In this document: positions 7,268-15,692 of the stretch, one piece after another
How positions within the stretch are numbered: the first letter of the stretch is position 1
Layout of the letters: each line of letters opens with the position of its first letter
DNA from: DUMJ01 sp964655195
Lineage (GTDB): Bacteria; DUMJ01
Assembly (NCBI GenBank): GCA_964655195.1
Contig: CAZZLK010000076.1
Span: 1 to 23,116, forward strand
DNA length: 23,116 nt
Direction of reading: 5' to 3'
Notes under the pieces: model-generated
What the model was told of the DNA's origin: nothing
The model's database searches: none
Seen by the model: only the letters and a program-made list of their open reading frames with translations
Translations under genes and position numbers: made by a program

Positions 7268-8277
7268 AATTAAGCTCAATAAGATCAGAAGCTTTAAAAG
7301 AGGTATCCATAGCAGATAGTCTGGAGACCCTGAGAGAGGTTGAGATCAAGTATCTGGGGAGAAAAGGGATAGTGAATCAACTCTTAAAGGAACTGAAAGA
7401 TGTCCCTCCAGAACAGAGGCCAGAGATAGGTAGACTTATAAACGAGCTCAAACTGGAGTTATCCAGGGAGATAGAGACTAAGAGGACCCTGTTAGAGGAG
7501 AGAGAAAAGGTTAAGAGATTAGAAGAAGAAAGATTAGACGTTACCCTACCAGGTATAATCCTTCCTGCAGGTAGACTGCACCCTCTTACTCTAATTATAG
7601 AGAGGGTAGAAGAGATATTTAAGGGTCTCGGTTTTACTGTGGTTGAGGGTTTTGAGATAGAGAGTGACTACTATAACTTTGAGGCACTCAATATTCCCTG
7701 GTATCATCCAGCTAGGGACTCTCAAGATTCATTTTATATAACAGATAAGTTACTCCTTAGGACGCAGACTTCTCCTGTACAGATAAGGGTAATGGAAAAG
7801 ACTAGACCTCCGTTCAAGATTATCGCTCCAGGAAGGGTCTATAGGCGTGATCAGCCTACAGCAAGGCATTCTCCCGTGTTTCACCAGATTGAAGGGATGG
7901 CTGTAGATAGAGATATAACATTTGCTGACTTGAAAGGTACTCTGGATGCGTTTGCCCATGCCCTCTTTGGGGATGAGGTTTCTACGAGGTTTAGGGCTGA
8001 TTATTTCCCATTTACAGAACCGAGTGGAGAGTTTGCTATAAGCTGTATATTCTGTAAGGGTGAAGGATGTAGCGTCTGTTCTTATTCAGGATGGATTGAG
8101 ATACTTGGTTGTGGTATGGTGCATCCTAAAGTCCTGGAAGTTGGTGGTATAGACCCTGAAGAATATTCAGGCTTTGCCTTTGGTATGGGATGGGATAGAC
8201 TCGCTATGCTTACCTATGGTGTGAATGATATAAGATTCTTCCTAGAGAATCATCCCGAATTCTTAGCACAGTTCTAA
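7249..8277 (+). CDS. pheS: Phenylalanine--tRNA ligase alpha subunit
   Basis: The 342-residue catalytic subunit charges tRNA-Phe with phenylalanine as part of an alpha2beta2 enzyme in the cytoplasm. An N-terminal helical arm (residues 1 to about 85, including EIKYLGRKG) is followed by the class II core: motif 2 (FKIIAPGRVYRRD), HSPVFHQIEG, FPFTEPSGE, and motif 3 (GFAFGMGWDRLAML). A Cys cluster at 266, 269, 274 and 277 (CIFCKGEGCSVC) is a known insertion in many bacterial PheS proteins and may bind zinc. I chose ATG 7249 (AAGGAG at 7232-7237 upstream); ATG 7258 is an alternative, while the longer frame back to 7195 lies wholly inside dppF. It overlaps dppF by 19 bases, so it seems to be read from the transporter operon; no T-box leader is possible here. 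Confidence 0.95.
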   Translation: MSPMELELSSIRSEALKEVSIADSLETLREVEIKYLGRKGIVNQLLKELKDVPPEQRPEIGRLINELKLELSREIETKRTLLEEREKVKRLEEERLDVTLPGIILPAGRLHPLTLIIERVEEIFKGLGFTVVEGFEIESDYYNFEALNIPWYHPARDSQDSFYITDKLLLRTQTSPVQIRVMEKTRPPFKIIAPGRVYRRDQPTARHSPVFHQIEGMAVDRDITFADLKGTLDAFAHALFGDEVSTRFRADYFPFTEPSGEFAISCIFCKGEGCSVCSYSGWIEILGCGMVHPKVLEVGGIDPEEYSGFAFGMGWDRLAMLTYGVNDIRFFLENHPEFLAQF

Positions 8278-8292
8278 GGAGGAATTAAACAT

Positions 8293-10311
8293 ATGAAGAT
8301 ATTATATTCCTGGCTCAAAGAATTTGTTGATATTGATGTGCCATGTGAAGAGATAGCCAACAGATTAACTATGGCTGGTTTAGAGGTAGAAGAGTTTGAA
8401 AGGATAGGAGAAGACTATCTCTTAGATGTCAGTATTCCAGCAAACAGAGGAGATTGTCACAGTATTCTCGGTATTGCCAGAGAGGTTTCAGCCTTATTTA
8501 ATGTCCCATTGAAGTTACCTGCAGAACCCAAATTCCTAGAAGTGGAAGATGGGATGGATGTAGAAGTCCTATCTCCTGAACTGTGTCCGAGATACACTTT
8601 AAGATTTATAAAAGGTGTAAAGGTCGGTCCATCCCCAGGATGGCTCAGAGAAAGATTAGAGGCTGTTGGTATAAGAAGTATAAATAATGTCGTGGATATA
8701 ACAAACTATGTAATGTGGATGTTGGGTCAGCCACTACATGCCTTTGATGCAGATAAAATTTCAGGTAAGGTTATCGTCAGAAGAGCCTATGATGGGGAAG
8801 AGATCGTGACTCTAGATGGGGAGAAACGTAAGCTTACTGTGAATGATCTGGTTATTGCCGATGAGAGGCATCCTATTGCCATAGCAGGAGTTATGGGAGG
8901 AGAAGAATCAGAAGTCTCTTTTTTCACTAAGAACATTGCCCTCGAGTCTGCCTGTTTTGATCATATTTCAGTTAGGGGAACATCAAAGTCGCTTGGATTA
9001 AGAACAGAGGCTTCTATAAGATTTGAAAAAGGGGTAGATATTGGTATCACTAAATTCGCTTCCGATATAGCGGTAGAGATGATATTGAAACTGTGTGGAG
9101 GAGAGGTTGGGAGATTGAGCGAGTTTTATCCTGTGAGATATGAGCCCAGTCCAATTAGATTTAGGCCGGAAAGATTCAACAGGAGAATGGGACTCAAACT
9201 GACTCCTGAAGATATGGAATCTGTATTTGTCAGGTTAGGATTTAAAGTTGATAAGGATAACGATATCTGGCAGGTTACCCCCACCTCATACAGAAGGGAC
9301 ATCTCTTTAGAAGAGGACCTCTATGAGGAGATAGTAAGGATAGTTGGCTATGATAAGATACCGTCTACCCTCCATGAGAGGATAACTGGAGTGGTATCTC
9401 CGCCTCCTGAGTGGGAGAGGAGAAAGATAATCAGGAGGAAGTTAAATTCACTTGGATTCAGTGAGGTAATTACCTCTAGTTTTATCCCTGTACAATTTGA
9501 TAGCTCCTTTGGAGAATTTTATAGAGACCAGGTGGAGAGTATAAGGGTTATAAATCCACTCAGGGAAGAGGAGTCGGTCCTGAGGTTATTACTCTCTCAG
9601 GCGCTTCTTAACCTGGCGGTAAATAATGTGAGGTGGGGTTATAATGATTTTAGCCTCTTTGAGATAGGCAAGGTGTTCTTTAAAAGGGACAAAGAATATA
9701 TAGAGAAGGAACATTTGGGTATGGTTCAGTCTGGTAGGTTTATCTATTCCTGGGATAAAGAGATAGATGCAAGTTTCTTCCTCCTAAAGGGAGTGTTGGA
9801 GAGGCTATTTAACGATAAGTTGTCCTTTGTACCTGCCTATTACTCTGCGCTTCATCCCGGTAGATCAGCTAATATAATCTACCAGGGAGAGATAGTGGGG
9901 TTTATAGGAGAACTGCATCCAGATATGGCTAAGAGTCTCAAGCTTCCCAGGATATACCTGGCAGAGATAGATATAGAAAGCTTTTCTCTTGACTTCTTTA
10001 AGACAGGACTAGTAAGGGAACCCAACAGGCTACCGAAGTTAAAGAGGGATATAGCGGTAGTTGTTCCAGAGGAGACACAATCGATAAAGGTAATAGAGAT
10101 AATCAGAGAAGTTTTTGAGGGGATACTTGAGAATTACGAACTCTTTGATGTATATAAGGGCCCTAACATCCCTGAAGGTATGGTAAACCTTGGTTTCTCT
10201 CTGGATTTGAGAGCTAAGGATAGAACCTTGACTCAGGAGGAAGTTGAGGAAAGGGTAAGTTACTTAAAGGAAAGGTTAGCAAATATAGGTGGAAGGTTAC
10301 GTGAATGGTAG
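8293..10311 (+). CDS. pheT: Phenylalanine--tRNA ligase beta subunit, short form without the tRNA-binding OB domain
   Basis: The 672-residue beta subunit completes the PheST enzyme and provides editing. It starts KILYSWLKEFVDIDVP and MAGLEVEEFE, as usual, but then passes directly into LLDVSIPANRGDCHSILGIA. The EMAPII-like OB domain of about 100 residues that normally lies between these two segments is missing, which explains a length well below the usual near-800. The B3/4 editing domain (about residues 110-270, with NVVDITNYVMWMLGQPLHAFD in part), the B5 domain (about 290-365), the catalytic-like core and the C-terminal FDX-ACB domain (from about 580, PKLKRDIAVVV) are all present. AAGGAGG lies just after the pheS stop, 15 bases separate the two genes, and the start is secure. 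Confidence 0.95.
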   Translation: MKILYSWLKEFVDIDVPCEEIANRLTMAGLEVEEFERIGEDYLLDVSIPANRGDCHSILGIAREVSALFNVPLKLPAEPKFLEVEDGMDVEVLSPELCPRYTLRFIKGVKVGPSPGWLRERLEAVGIRSINNVVDITNYVMWMLGQPLHAFDADKISGKVIVRRAYDGEEIVTLDGEKRKLTVNDLVIADERHPIAIAGVMGGEESEVSFFTKNIALESACFDHISVRGTSKSLGLRTEASIRFEKGVDIGITKFASDIAVEMILKLCGGEVGRLSEFYPVRYEPSPIRFRPERFNRRMGLKLTPEDMESVFVRLGFKVDKDNDIWQVTPTSYRRDISLEEDLYEEIVRIVGYDKIPSTLHERITGVVSPPPEWERRKIIRRKLNSLGFSEVITSSFIPVQFDSSFGEFYRDQVESIRVINPLREEESVLRLLLSQALLNLAVNNVRWGYNDFSLFEIGKVFFKRDKEYIEKEHLGMVQSGRFIYSWDKEIDASFFLLKGVLERLFNDKLSFVPAYYSALHPGRSANIIYQGEIVGFIGELHPDMAKSLKLPRIYLAEIDIESFSLDFFKTGLVREPNRLPKLKRDIAVVVPEETQSIKVIEIIREVFEGILENYELFDVYKGPNIPEGMVNLGFSLDLRAKDRTLTQEEVEERVSYLKERLANIGGRLREW

Positions 10312-10786
10312 TAAGATAAGCCTCGACATAATAAGTATAATCCTTATCCTTTTGGGATTATTTTGGGGATTGAGGAGAGGCTTTATACGTTCGTTTTTCT
10401 TTCTTCTTGGAATCTTATTTGCTATATATCTTGGAAATCTTGGGACCAGACTCTTTACTAAGGATATTGTACACAGGTTTAATATATCTGAAGACATTGC
10501 CGGCTTTATCGTCTTTATAGTTGTATTCTTTATCTCTCTTGGTCTTATAAATAGTATCGGTTTTTTTATCAGAAGACCTAAGAAAGGCTTTGGTAAAATT
10601 CTAGATAGACTTGGTGGATGTGTCCTAGGGATTGTCTGGGGCTTGGGTATATGTGGTTTCCTGGGTGTTATTCTTTCAAGATTAGAAGCCACAAAGGGCT
10701 GGTTATCCAGCACTATAATACTTGGAATAGCAGAATCCTGGGTAAGAAGAATAGTGGAGAGGATTCTTTCCTATGGAACTTGGTGA
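10301..10786 (+). CDS. cvpA: CvpA-family membrane protein
   Basis: A small hydrophobic protein of about 161 residues with four predicted membrane segments (near residues 10-25, 28-45, 63-85 and 100-125). The segment GLFWGLRRGFIRSFFFLLGI is the usual CvpA N-terminal pattern (helix, basic loop, helix). CvpA proteins were named for colicin V production; their molecular role is still unclear, with links to envelope homeostasis. I prefer the GTG at 10301, which follows GGTGGAAGG, over the in-frame GTG at 10289. It overlaps the pheT stop by 11 bases and the polX start by 14. The pheT-cvpA-polX order supports the assignment, because cvpA precedes polX in Bacillus too. Confidence 0.85.
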   Translation: MNGSKISLDIISIILILLGLFWGLRRGFIRSFFFLLGILFAIYLGNLGTRLFTKDIVHRFNISEDIAGFIVFIVVFFISLGLINSIGFFIRRPKKGFGKILDRLGGCVLGIVWGLGICGFLGVILSRLEATKGWLSSTIILGIAESWVRRIVERILSYGTW

Positions 10787-12392
10787 TATAAACGAAAGGA
10801 TATCAGAGATATTATCTGCAATAGCAGACTTTTTAGAGATGAAAGGAGAAAATGTCTATCGTATTATGGCTTTCAGAAAGGCAGCAAGGACTATTTCTGG
10901 GTTACCAAAAAGGGTTGAGAGTAAGGACGATGTACTCTCCTTACCTGGCATAGGCAAGGTAATTGGGGATATGGTTGAAGAGATACTGAAGAGCGGAACA
11001 TCCTCTTTATATGAAGAGCTTACCCGTGAGATACCAGAGGGGGTAAGAGAATTCTTACAGATACAGGGCATAGGGCCGAAGACTGCTTTCAACATCTATA
11101 AGACTACTGGGGCTTCTTCTTTAGAAGAGTTGTATGAGCTTGTCTCAACCGATAGATTGAGGAAGTTTAATGAACTTAAAGGTAAGACTCTGGAGAAGAT
11201 CTATTTTGGGATAGAGAAGGCTCTAGAGAAAAAGAGGATGTTAAGATTAGATCAGGGCTTTGCGGTTTATCTGGCGGTGAAAGATAAACTCAAGGGGAAT
11301 CCTTATATAAAGGATATAGTACTGGTTGGCGGATTAAGGAGAGGTAAAGAGATAAATAATGATGTTGATATCCTGATATCAACAGAAAATAAAGAGAAGC
11401 TAAATTCTCTTCTGGAAGAGAAGATGGACAGCTACAGAGTAGATATAAAATTTACCACCCCGGATATGTTTTTCTACGATATGTTCCTTTATACTGGCAG
11501 TAATTCCCATACAACTAAGATCTTAGAACTTTTAGGGGAGAATAGAGTGTTTAGTTCAGAAGAAGAGATATATAGTACCCTTGACCTACAGTATGTGCCT
11601 CCTGAGATCAGAGAAGGTTTGGGAGAGATAGAGCTGGCAAGAGAACATAAATTGCCAGAGCTGATCTCTCCATCGGATATAAAAGGCGACCTCCATATTC
11701 ACTCCCTCTGGAGCGATGGCACAGCCAATATATTAGATATGGCATCTTCCTGTATAAGACGAGGATATAAGTATATGGCAATAACTGATCACTCTGGCTC
11801 ATTAAAAGTAGCTGGTGGTTTAAGCCCCGAAGAGATAAGGGAACAGCATAAGGAATTAGAAATGATAAAGGATAAGCTTGATGGTTTCACCATACTCAAG
11901 GGTATAGAGGTCGATATTCTCCCCGATGGAAGTTTAGATATGCCCGATGAAGTCCTTAAGGAGTTAGATATTGTTATAGCATCTATCCATACTAATTTTA
12001 GGATGGAGGAGAAGGAGATGACCGAAAGGATAATAAAGGCTATATCTAATCCTTATGTAGATATATTAGCCCATCCTACTGGAAGGATCCTCCTTGAAAG
12101 AGACCCTTATAAAGTAGATATAGAAAAGGTATTAAAGGTTGCGGGAGAGAGGGGAGTTATTATGGAGATAAATTCCTCTCCTGAGAGACTGGACCTCAAT
12201 GAGTCTCTGATAAGAGAGGGGAAAAGATATGGGGTAAGGTTTGCTATCAATACAGATGCCCATAGCCCTGTGCATCTGGATAATATAATATATGGAGTCA
12301 TTACTGCCAGGAGAGGATGGCTAGAGACTGAAGATGTTATAAATACATACAGTATTTACAATCTGGTAGAATTATTGGGGAGGAAGAAATGA
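10773..12392 (+). CDS. polX: DNA polymerase X family protein with PHP domain, polymerase part diverged
   Basis: This 539-residue protein has the bacterial PolX layout: an 8-kDa-type helix-hairpin-helix domain (LPGIGKVIGDMVEEIL), a second HhH (IQGIGPKTAFNIY), the nucleotidyltransferase palm, a thumb, and a C-terminal PHP phosphoesterase. Palm carboxylates Asp197, Asp199 (NNDVDIL) and Asp224 (YRVDIKF) are kept, but the usual Gly-Ser that holds the incoming nucleotide is Gly186-Gly187. The thumb after YTGSNSHT is short, lacking about 25 residues found in Bacillus PolX. The PHP domain has all expected metal ligands: His308 and His310 (DLHIHS), DH of AITDHSG, Glu of GIEVD, SIHTNF, AHPTGR and NTDAH. 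The role is probably gap-filling or exonuclease work in base-excision repair. GGAGAGG at 10756-10762 supports the start; the stop overlaps the next gene by ATGA. Confidence 0.92.
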   Translation: MELGDINERISEILSAIADFLEMKGENVYRIMAFRKAARTISGLPKRVESKDDVLSLPGIGKVIGDMVEEILKSGTSSLYEELTREIPEGVREFLQIQGIGPKTAFNIYKTTGASSLEELYELVSTDRLRKFNELKGKTLEKIYFGIEKALEKKRMLRLDQGFAVYLAVKDKLKGNPYIKDIVLVGGLRRGKEINNDVDILISTENKEKLNSLLEEKMDSYRVDIKFTTPDMFFYDMFLYTGSNSHTTKILELLGENRVFSSEEEIYSTLDLQYVPPEIREGLGEIELAREHKLPELISPSDIKGDLHIHSLWSDGTANILDMASSCIRRGYKYMAITDHSGSLKVAGGLSPEEIREQHKELEMIKDKLDGFTILKGIEVDILPDGSLDMPDEVLKELDIVIASIHTNFRMEEKEMTERIIKAISNPYVDILAHPTGRILLERDPYKVDIEKVLKVAGERGVIMEINSSPERLDLNESLIREGKRYGVRFAINTDAHSPVHLDNIIYGVITARRGWLETEDVINTYSIYNLVELLGRKK

Positions 12393-13219
12393 AGTACGAG
12401 ATAGAAAAATTACCTGAAATAGCTCGAAGAATAAGGTATAATACTTTATATATGATTACCAAGGCAGGTTCGGGGCATCCTGGAGGGTCGTTGAGCGCAG
12501 TGGATATTATGGTTGCTCTTTACTTTAATATTATGCGTTATAGGGTAGATGACCCCTTCTGGGAAGATAGGGACAGGTTTATTCTCTCAAAGGGTCATGC
12601 CTGTCCTGCTCTATATGCAATCTTTTATGAGCTTGGGATAATAAACAGGGAAGAGTTAGATACACTTAGAAAGCCAGGTAGCAGACTTCAGGGTCACCCT
12701 GATATAAAGAAACTCCCTTGGGCAGAATTCTCCTCAGGTTCTCTGGGACAGGGTCTCTCATTTGCAGTTGGCGTTGCCCTAGCTGGAAAGATCGATAAGA
12801 AAGACTATTATACCTTTGTCTTAATTGGAGATGGGGAGAGTCAGGAGGGACAGGTATGGGAGGCTGCTATGTCTGCTAGGAAATTTCGATTAGATCATCT
12901 TATAGGGATAACAGATAGGAATGGGCTGCAGATAGATGGTGATACAGAAAGCGTTATGCCTCTAGATCCACTGGCGGATAAGTGGAGAGCCTTTGGGTGG
13001 AATGTGATAGAGATAGATGGCCATAACTTTTCTCAGATAATATCTGCCGTAGAAAAGGCAAAAGAAAATGAAGGGACTCCAACTATGATAATAGCTCATA
13101 CTACAAAGGGTAAGGGAGTATCTTTTATGGAAAATGTGGTAGATTTTCATGGTAAAGCACCCTCATTAAAAGAGTGGGAATCTGCTATGGTTGAGCTTGG
13201 GGGTGACTCTGATGAATAA
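12389..13219 (+). CDS. Transketolase, N-terminal (thiamine-diphosphate binding) subunit
   Basis: This 276-residue protein is the first half of a split transketolase, which moves two-carbon units between sugar phosphates in the pentose phosphate pathway. Typical motifs are SGHPGGSLSAVDIMVALYF near residue 28, SKGHACPALYA, the SSGSLGQGLSFAVG segment, and the cofactor motif GDGESQEGQVWEA ending in DRNG. It stops where the single-chain enzyme would enter its pyrimidine-binding domain; that part is encoded by the next gene. GGGGAGG at 12377-12383 precedes the ATG, which overlaps the polX stop by 4 bases. Confidence 0.95.
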   Translation: MKYEIEKLPEIARRIRYNTLYMITKAGSGHPGGSLSAVDIMVALYFNIMRYRVDDPFWEDRDRFILSKGHACPALYAIFYELGIINREELDTLRKPGSRLQGHPDIKKLPWAEFSSGSLGQGLSFAVGVALAGKIDKKDYYTFVLIGDGESQEGQVWEAAMSARKFRLDHLIGITDRNGLQIDGDTESVMPLDPLADKWRAFGWNVIEIDGHNFSQIISAVEKAKENEGTPTMIIAHTTKGKGVSFMENVVDFHGKAPSLKEWESAMVELGGDSDE

Positions 13220-14150
13220 GCTAGCAATGAGAGATGTGTATGGGGAAACCTTGGTAGAGTTGGGTAAGATTTATCCAAATCTGGTTGTTCTGGATGCAGA
13301 TGTCTCAAAATCCACCAAGACTATTAGTTTTGCGAAGACCTTTCCGGATAGATTCTTCGATGTTGGGATAGCAGAGGCTAACCTTATGGGTATCTCTGCA
13401 GGTATAGCATCTACAGGCAAGATAGTATTTGCCAGTACATTCTCGGTATTTGCCTCTGGCAGGGCATATGACCAGGTGAGACAGTCTATAGCTTATCCGG
13501 GAAGGAATGTTAAGATTGTGGCAACACACTGTGGGGTTAGTGCAGGAGAGGATGGAGCAATGCATCAGGCATTTGAGGATATAGCACTTATGCGAAGTAT
13601 GCCCAATATGAGAGTCATAGTCCCCTGTGATGGGATAGAGACGAGAAAGGTGATTGAAAAAATTGCCGAGATCTCTGGGCCATTCTACGTAAGGCTTGCC
13701 AGACCAGCCACCCCAGTTATATTTGATGAGTCTTACGAGTTTAAGCTGGGTAAGGGTACCATACTTAGAGAGGGCAGAGATGGGGTGATTGTAGCATGCG
13801 GTATTATGACATATATAGCATTAGAGTCGGCTGAGATCCTTTTGAGGGATGGAATAGACATTGGGGTGGTAAATATGTCAAGTGTAAAACCAATAGATAC
13901 CGAACTGGTGTCACTTTTATCCCAAAGATACGAGTATATATTCTCCTGTGAGGACCATAATATTATTGGTGGATTGGGAAGCGCCATAGGAGAAATTCTA
14001 CCCCCTACTAAGGCTAAACTAATAAGGATAGGGATCAACGATGAGTTTGGAGATTCCGGTAAATTTGAAGAGTTGTTGAGATTTTATAAGCTTGATCCCA
14101 TATCTGTATCCGAAAAGATAAGAAAAGTGATGCTGGATGATAGAATTTAG
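13212..14150 (+). CDS. Transketolase, C-terminal (pyrimidine-binding) subunit
   Basis: The partner of the preceding subunit, 312 residues from the ATG at 13212. It contains the pyrimidine-binding domain (VVLDADVSKSTKT, RFFDVGIAEANLMGISAGIA with the catalytic Glu, and HCGVSAGEDGAMHQAFEDIA in part) and the transketolase C-terminal domain (from about residue 185). GGGGGTGA at 13199-13206, close to the ideal ribosome site, lies 5 bases before this ATG, so I prefer it to the upstream in-frame TTG 13191 and GTG 13203. It overlaps its partner by 8 bases (ATGAATAA), which should keep the two subunits in equal amounts. Confidence 0.94.
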   Translation: MNKLAMRDVYGETLVELGKIYPNLVVLDADVSKSTKTISFAKTFPDRFFDVGIAEANLMGISAGIASTGKIVFASTFSVFASGRAYDQVRQSIAYPGRNVKIVATHCGVSAGEDGAMHQAFEDIALMRSMPNMRVIVPCDGIETRKVIEKIAEISGPFYVRLARPATPVIFDESYEFKLGKGTILREGRDGVIVACGIMTYIALESAEILLRDGIDIGVVNMSSVKPIDTELVSLLSQRYEYIFSCEDHNIIGGLGSAIGEILPPTKAKLIRIGINDEFGDSGKFEELLRFYKLDPISVSEKIRKVMLDDRI

Positions 14151-14814
14151 GAATGTAACCAAATACTATGATAATGGTGTTCTAGCCCTTGAAGACGTCT
14201 CTTTTAGAATAGAGAAGGGTGAATTTGTCTTTATAGTAGGACCTACAGGTATGGGCAAGTCTACACTGCTTAAACTTATATACAGAGAGGAACTACCTAC
14301 AAAGGGCGAAGTAATAGTTGGAGGAGTTAATATTGCAAGATTAACACCTCATCAGGTGGCTCTTTTAAGGAGAAGGCTCGGAGTTGTCTTTCAGGACTTT
14401 AAACTTCTCCCTAATAAGACCGTCTATGAAAATGTTGCCTTTGCTCTAGAAGTGATGGGTTATTCTAATAGAGAGATAAGGACTAGAGTAGGAAGAGTCT
14501 TGGACATAGTGGGGCTCCTCCATAAGAGTAACTGTTATCCAAGTGAACTTTCTGGAGGAGAACAGCAGAGGACATCTATAGCAAGGGCTCTGGTTAATAA
14601 TCCAGCTATACTTATAGCGGATGAACCTACCGGTAATTTAGATATGACTACATCCTGGGAGATTATGGAATTTTTTAGAAGGATAAATGCCAGAGGTACA
14701 ACTATAGTTATGGCTACTCATAATAAAGAGATAGTAAATGCTATGAGACAGAGGGTTATAAGTCTTTATAAAGGAAGGATCGTAAAGGATGAGTACAATG
14801 GGAGTTATGAATGA
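14137..14814 (+). CDS. ftsE: Cell division ATP-binding protein FtsE
   Basis: A 225-residue ABC ATPase that works with FtsX at the division site to switch on peptidoglycan hydrolases. The start MIEFRNVTKYYDNGVLALED is typical of FtsE. Walker A is GPTGMGKST, the Q-loop VVFQDFKLLPNKTVYENVAF is characteristic of FtsE, the signature is LSGGEQQRTSIA, Walker B is ILIADEPTGNLD and the H-loop is MATHNK. It overlaps the transketolase stop by 14 bases and has only a weak ribosome site, so it may depend on coupling. The next gene is ftsX, overlapping by ATGA, which confirms the identity. Confidence 0.94.
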   Translation: MIEFRNVTKYYDNGVLALEDVSFRIEKGEFVFIVGPTGMGKSTLLKLIYREELPTKGEVIVGGVNIARLTPHQVALLRRRLGVVFQDFKLLPNKTVYENVAFALEVMGYSNREIRTRVGRVLDIVGLLHKSNCYPSELSGGEQQRTSIARALVNNPAILIADEPTGNLDMTTSWEIMEFFRRINARGTTIVMATHNKEIVNAMRQRVISLYKGRIVKDEYNGSYE

Positions 14815-15692
14815 GGATATATTCAGTAGCATTTATAGTAAGAGAGGCATGGAAGGGACTCACCAGGGCTAGGATTACCACTTTTGCTGCTATAGGGATT
14901 ATAGCTTTTATGCTTGTATTGCTGGGTATAGTGGGTTACAGTTTTGGTATTGTCCGTAATGTCTTTACTGGAATGAGTGGACAGCTGGAGATAGTTATAT
15001 ATCTTAAGGATAACTTGAGACCTGAAGACAGAGAGATATTGAAGAGTAAGATAAAGGAGATGGAGGGCGTAAAGGAAGTCGTCTATGTCTCTAAAGATGA
15101 AGCCTGGAAGAGATTTAAGGAGACATTCAAGGGAAATAAGTTTGTTTTGGAGATAATGGGAAAGAATCCTCTACCTGATTCTTTTGAAATCAAAGTAGAG
15201 AGCTCAGAATATATAGAGAATTTGGCAAAGACATTGATGACTCTACCTGGGATCAAAGACATAGATGTACCTTTAGAGATTGCCAGGAGGGTAAATAGAC
15301 TTATTGCTTGGGTGGAATTTGGAGGGATCGTAATAGTCTTGGTCTTTATAGTAGTATCCCTATTTGTGATATCGAATGTTATAAGGTTGAGTTTTGTTTC
15401 TAGAATGAAGGAGTTAGAGATTATGCAATTGGTAGGAGCGACAAATTTTTTTATAAAAGGTCCCTTTATACTTGAAGGTATACTGTGCGGCTTTTTCGGG
15501 GGTATAATAGGGACGATTGTATTTAATATACTGGTCTTTCTTTTTAACAGGTACATCCTGTCTGGTTTTCCCTTATTTTCAGGGCTTACCGCATATAATA
15601 CAATAAATTTGAGTATTTCTCTCATACTATTCGGTATGATGGTGGGAGGGATAGGAAGTGTTATCTTTCTTGAGAGGCATCTTAAGAGATAA
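14811..15692 (+). CDS. ftsX: Cell division membrane protein FtsX
   Basis: The 293-residue partner of FtsE. One membrane helix near residues 22-46 is followed by an extracellular domain of about 110 residues (GQLEIVIYLKDNLRPEDREI onward, FtsX_ECD), then three more helices near 170-195, 220-245 and 265-285, with the cytoplasmic RMKELEIMQLVGAT segment that is highly conserved in FtsX/MacB proteins. The extracellular domain normally grips the coiled-coil hydrolase encoded next door. GGGAG at 14800-14804 precedes the ATG. Confidence 0.93.
   Translation: MRIYSVAFIVREAWKGLTRARITTFAAIGIIAFMLVLLGIVGYSFGIVRNVFTGMSGQLEIVIYLKDNLRPEDREILKSKIKEMEGVKEVVYVSKDEAWKRFKETFKGNKFVLEIMGKNPLPDSFEIKVESSEYIENLAKTLMTLPGIKDIDVPLEIARRVNRLIAWVEFGGIVIVLVFIVVSLFVISNVIRLSFVSRMKELEIMQLVGATNFFIKGPFILEGILCGFFGGIIGTIVFNILVFLFNRYILSGFPLFSGLTAYNTINLSISLILFGMMVGGIGSVIFLERHLKR

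Noticed and set aside
10297..10713. Long minus-strand frame of 138 codons opposite cvpA
   Set aside because: It is a mirror of the hydrophobic codons of cvpA, with no ribosome site and no recognisable motif.
15083..15625. Minus-strand frame of 180 codons opposite ftsX
   Set aside because: ftsX on the plus strand is certain, and this frame has no start signal or family resemblance.
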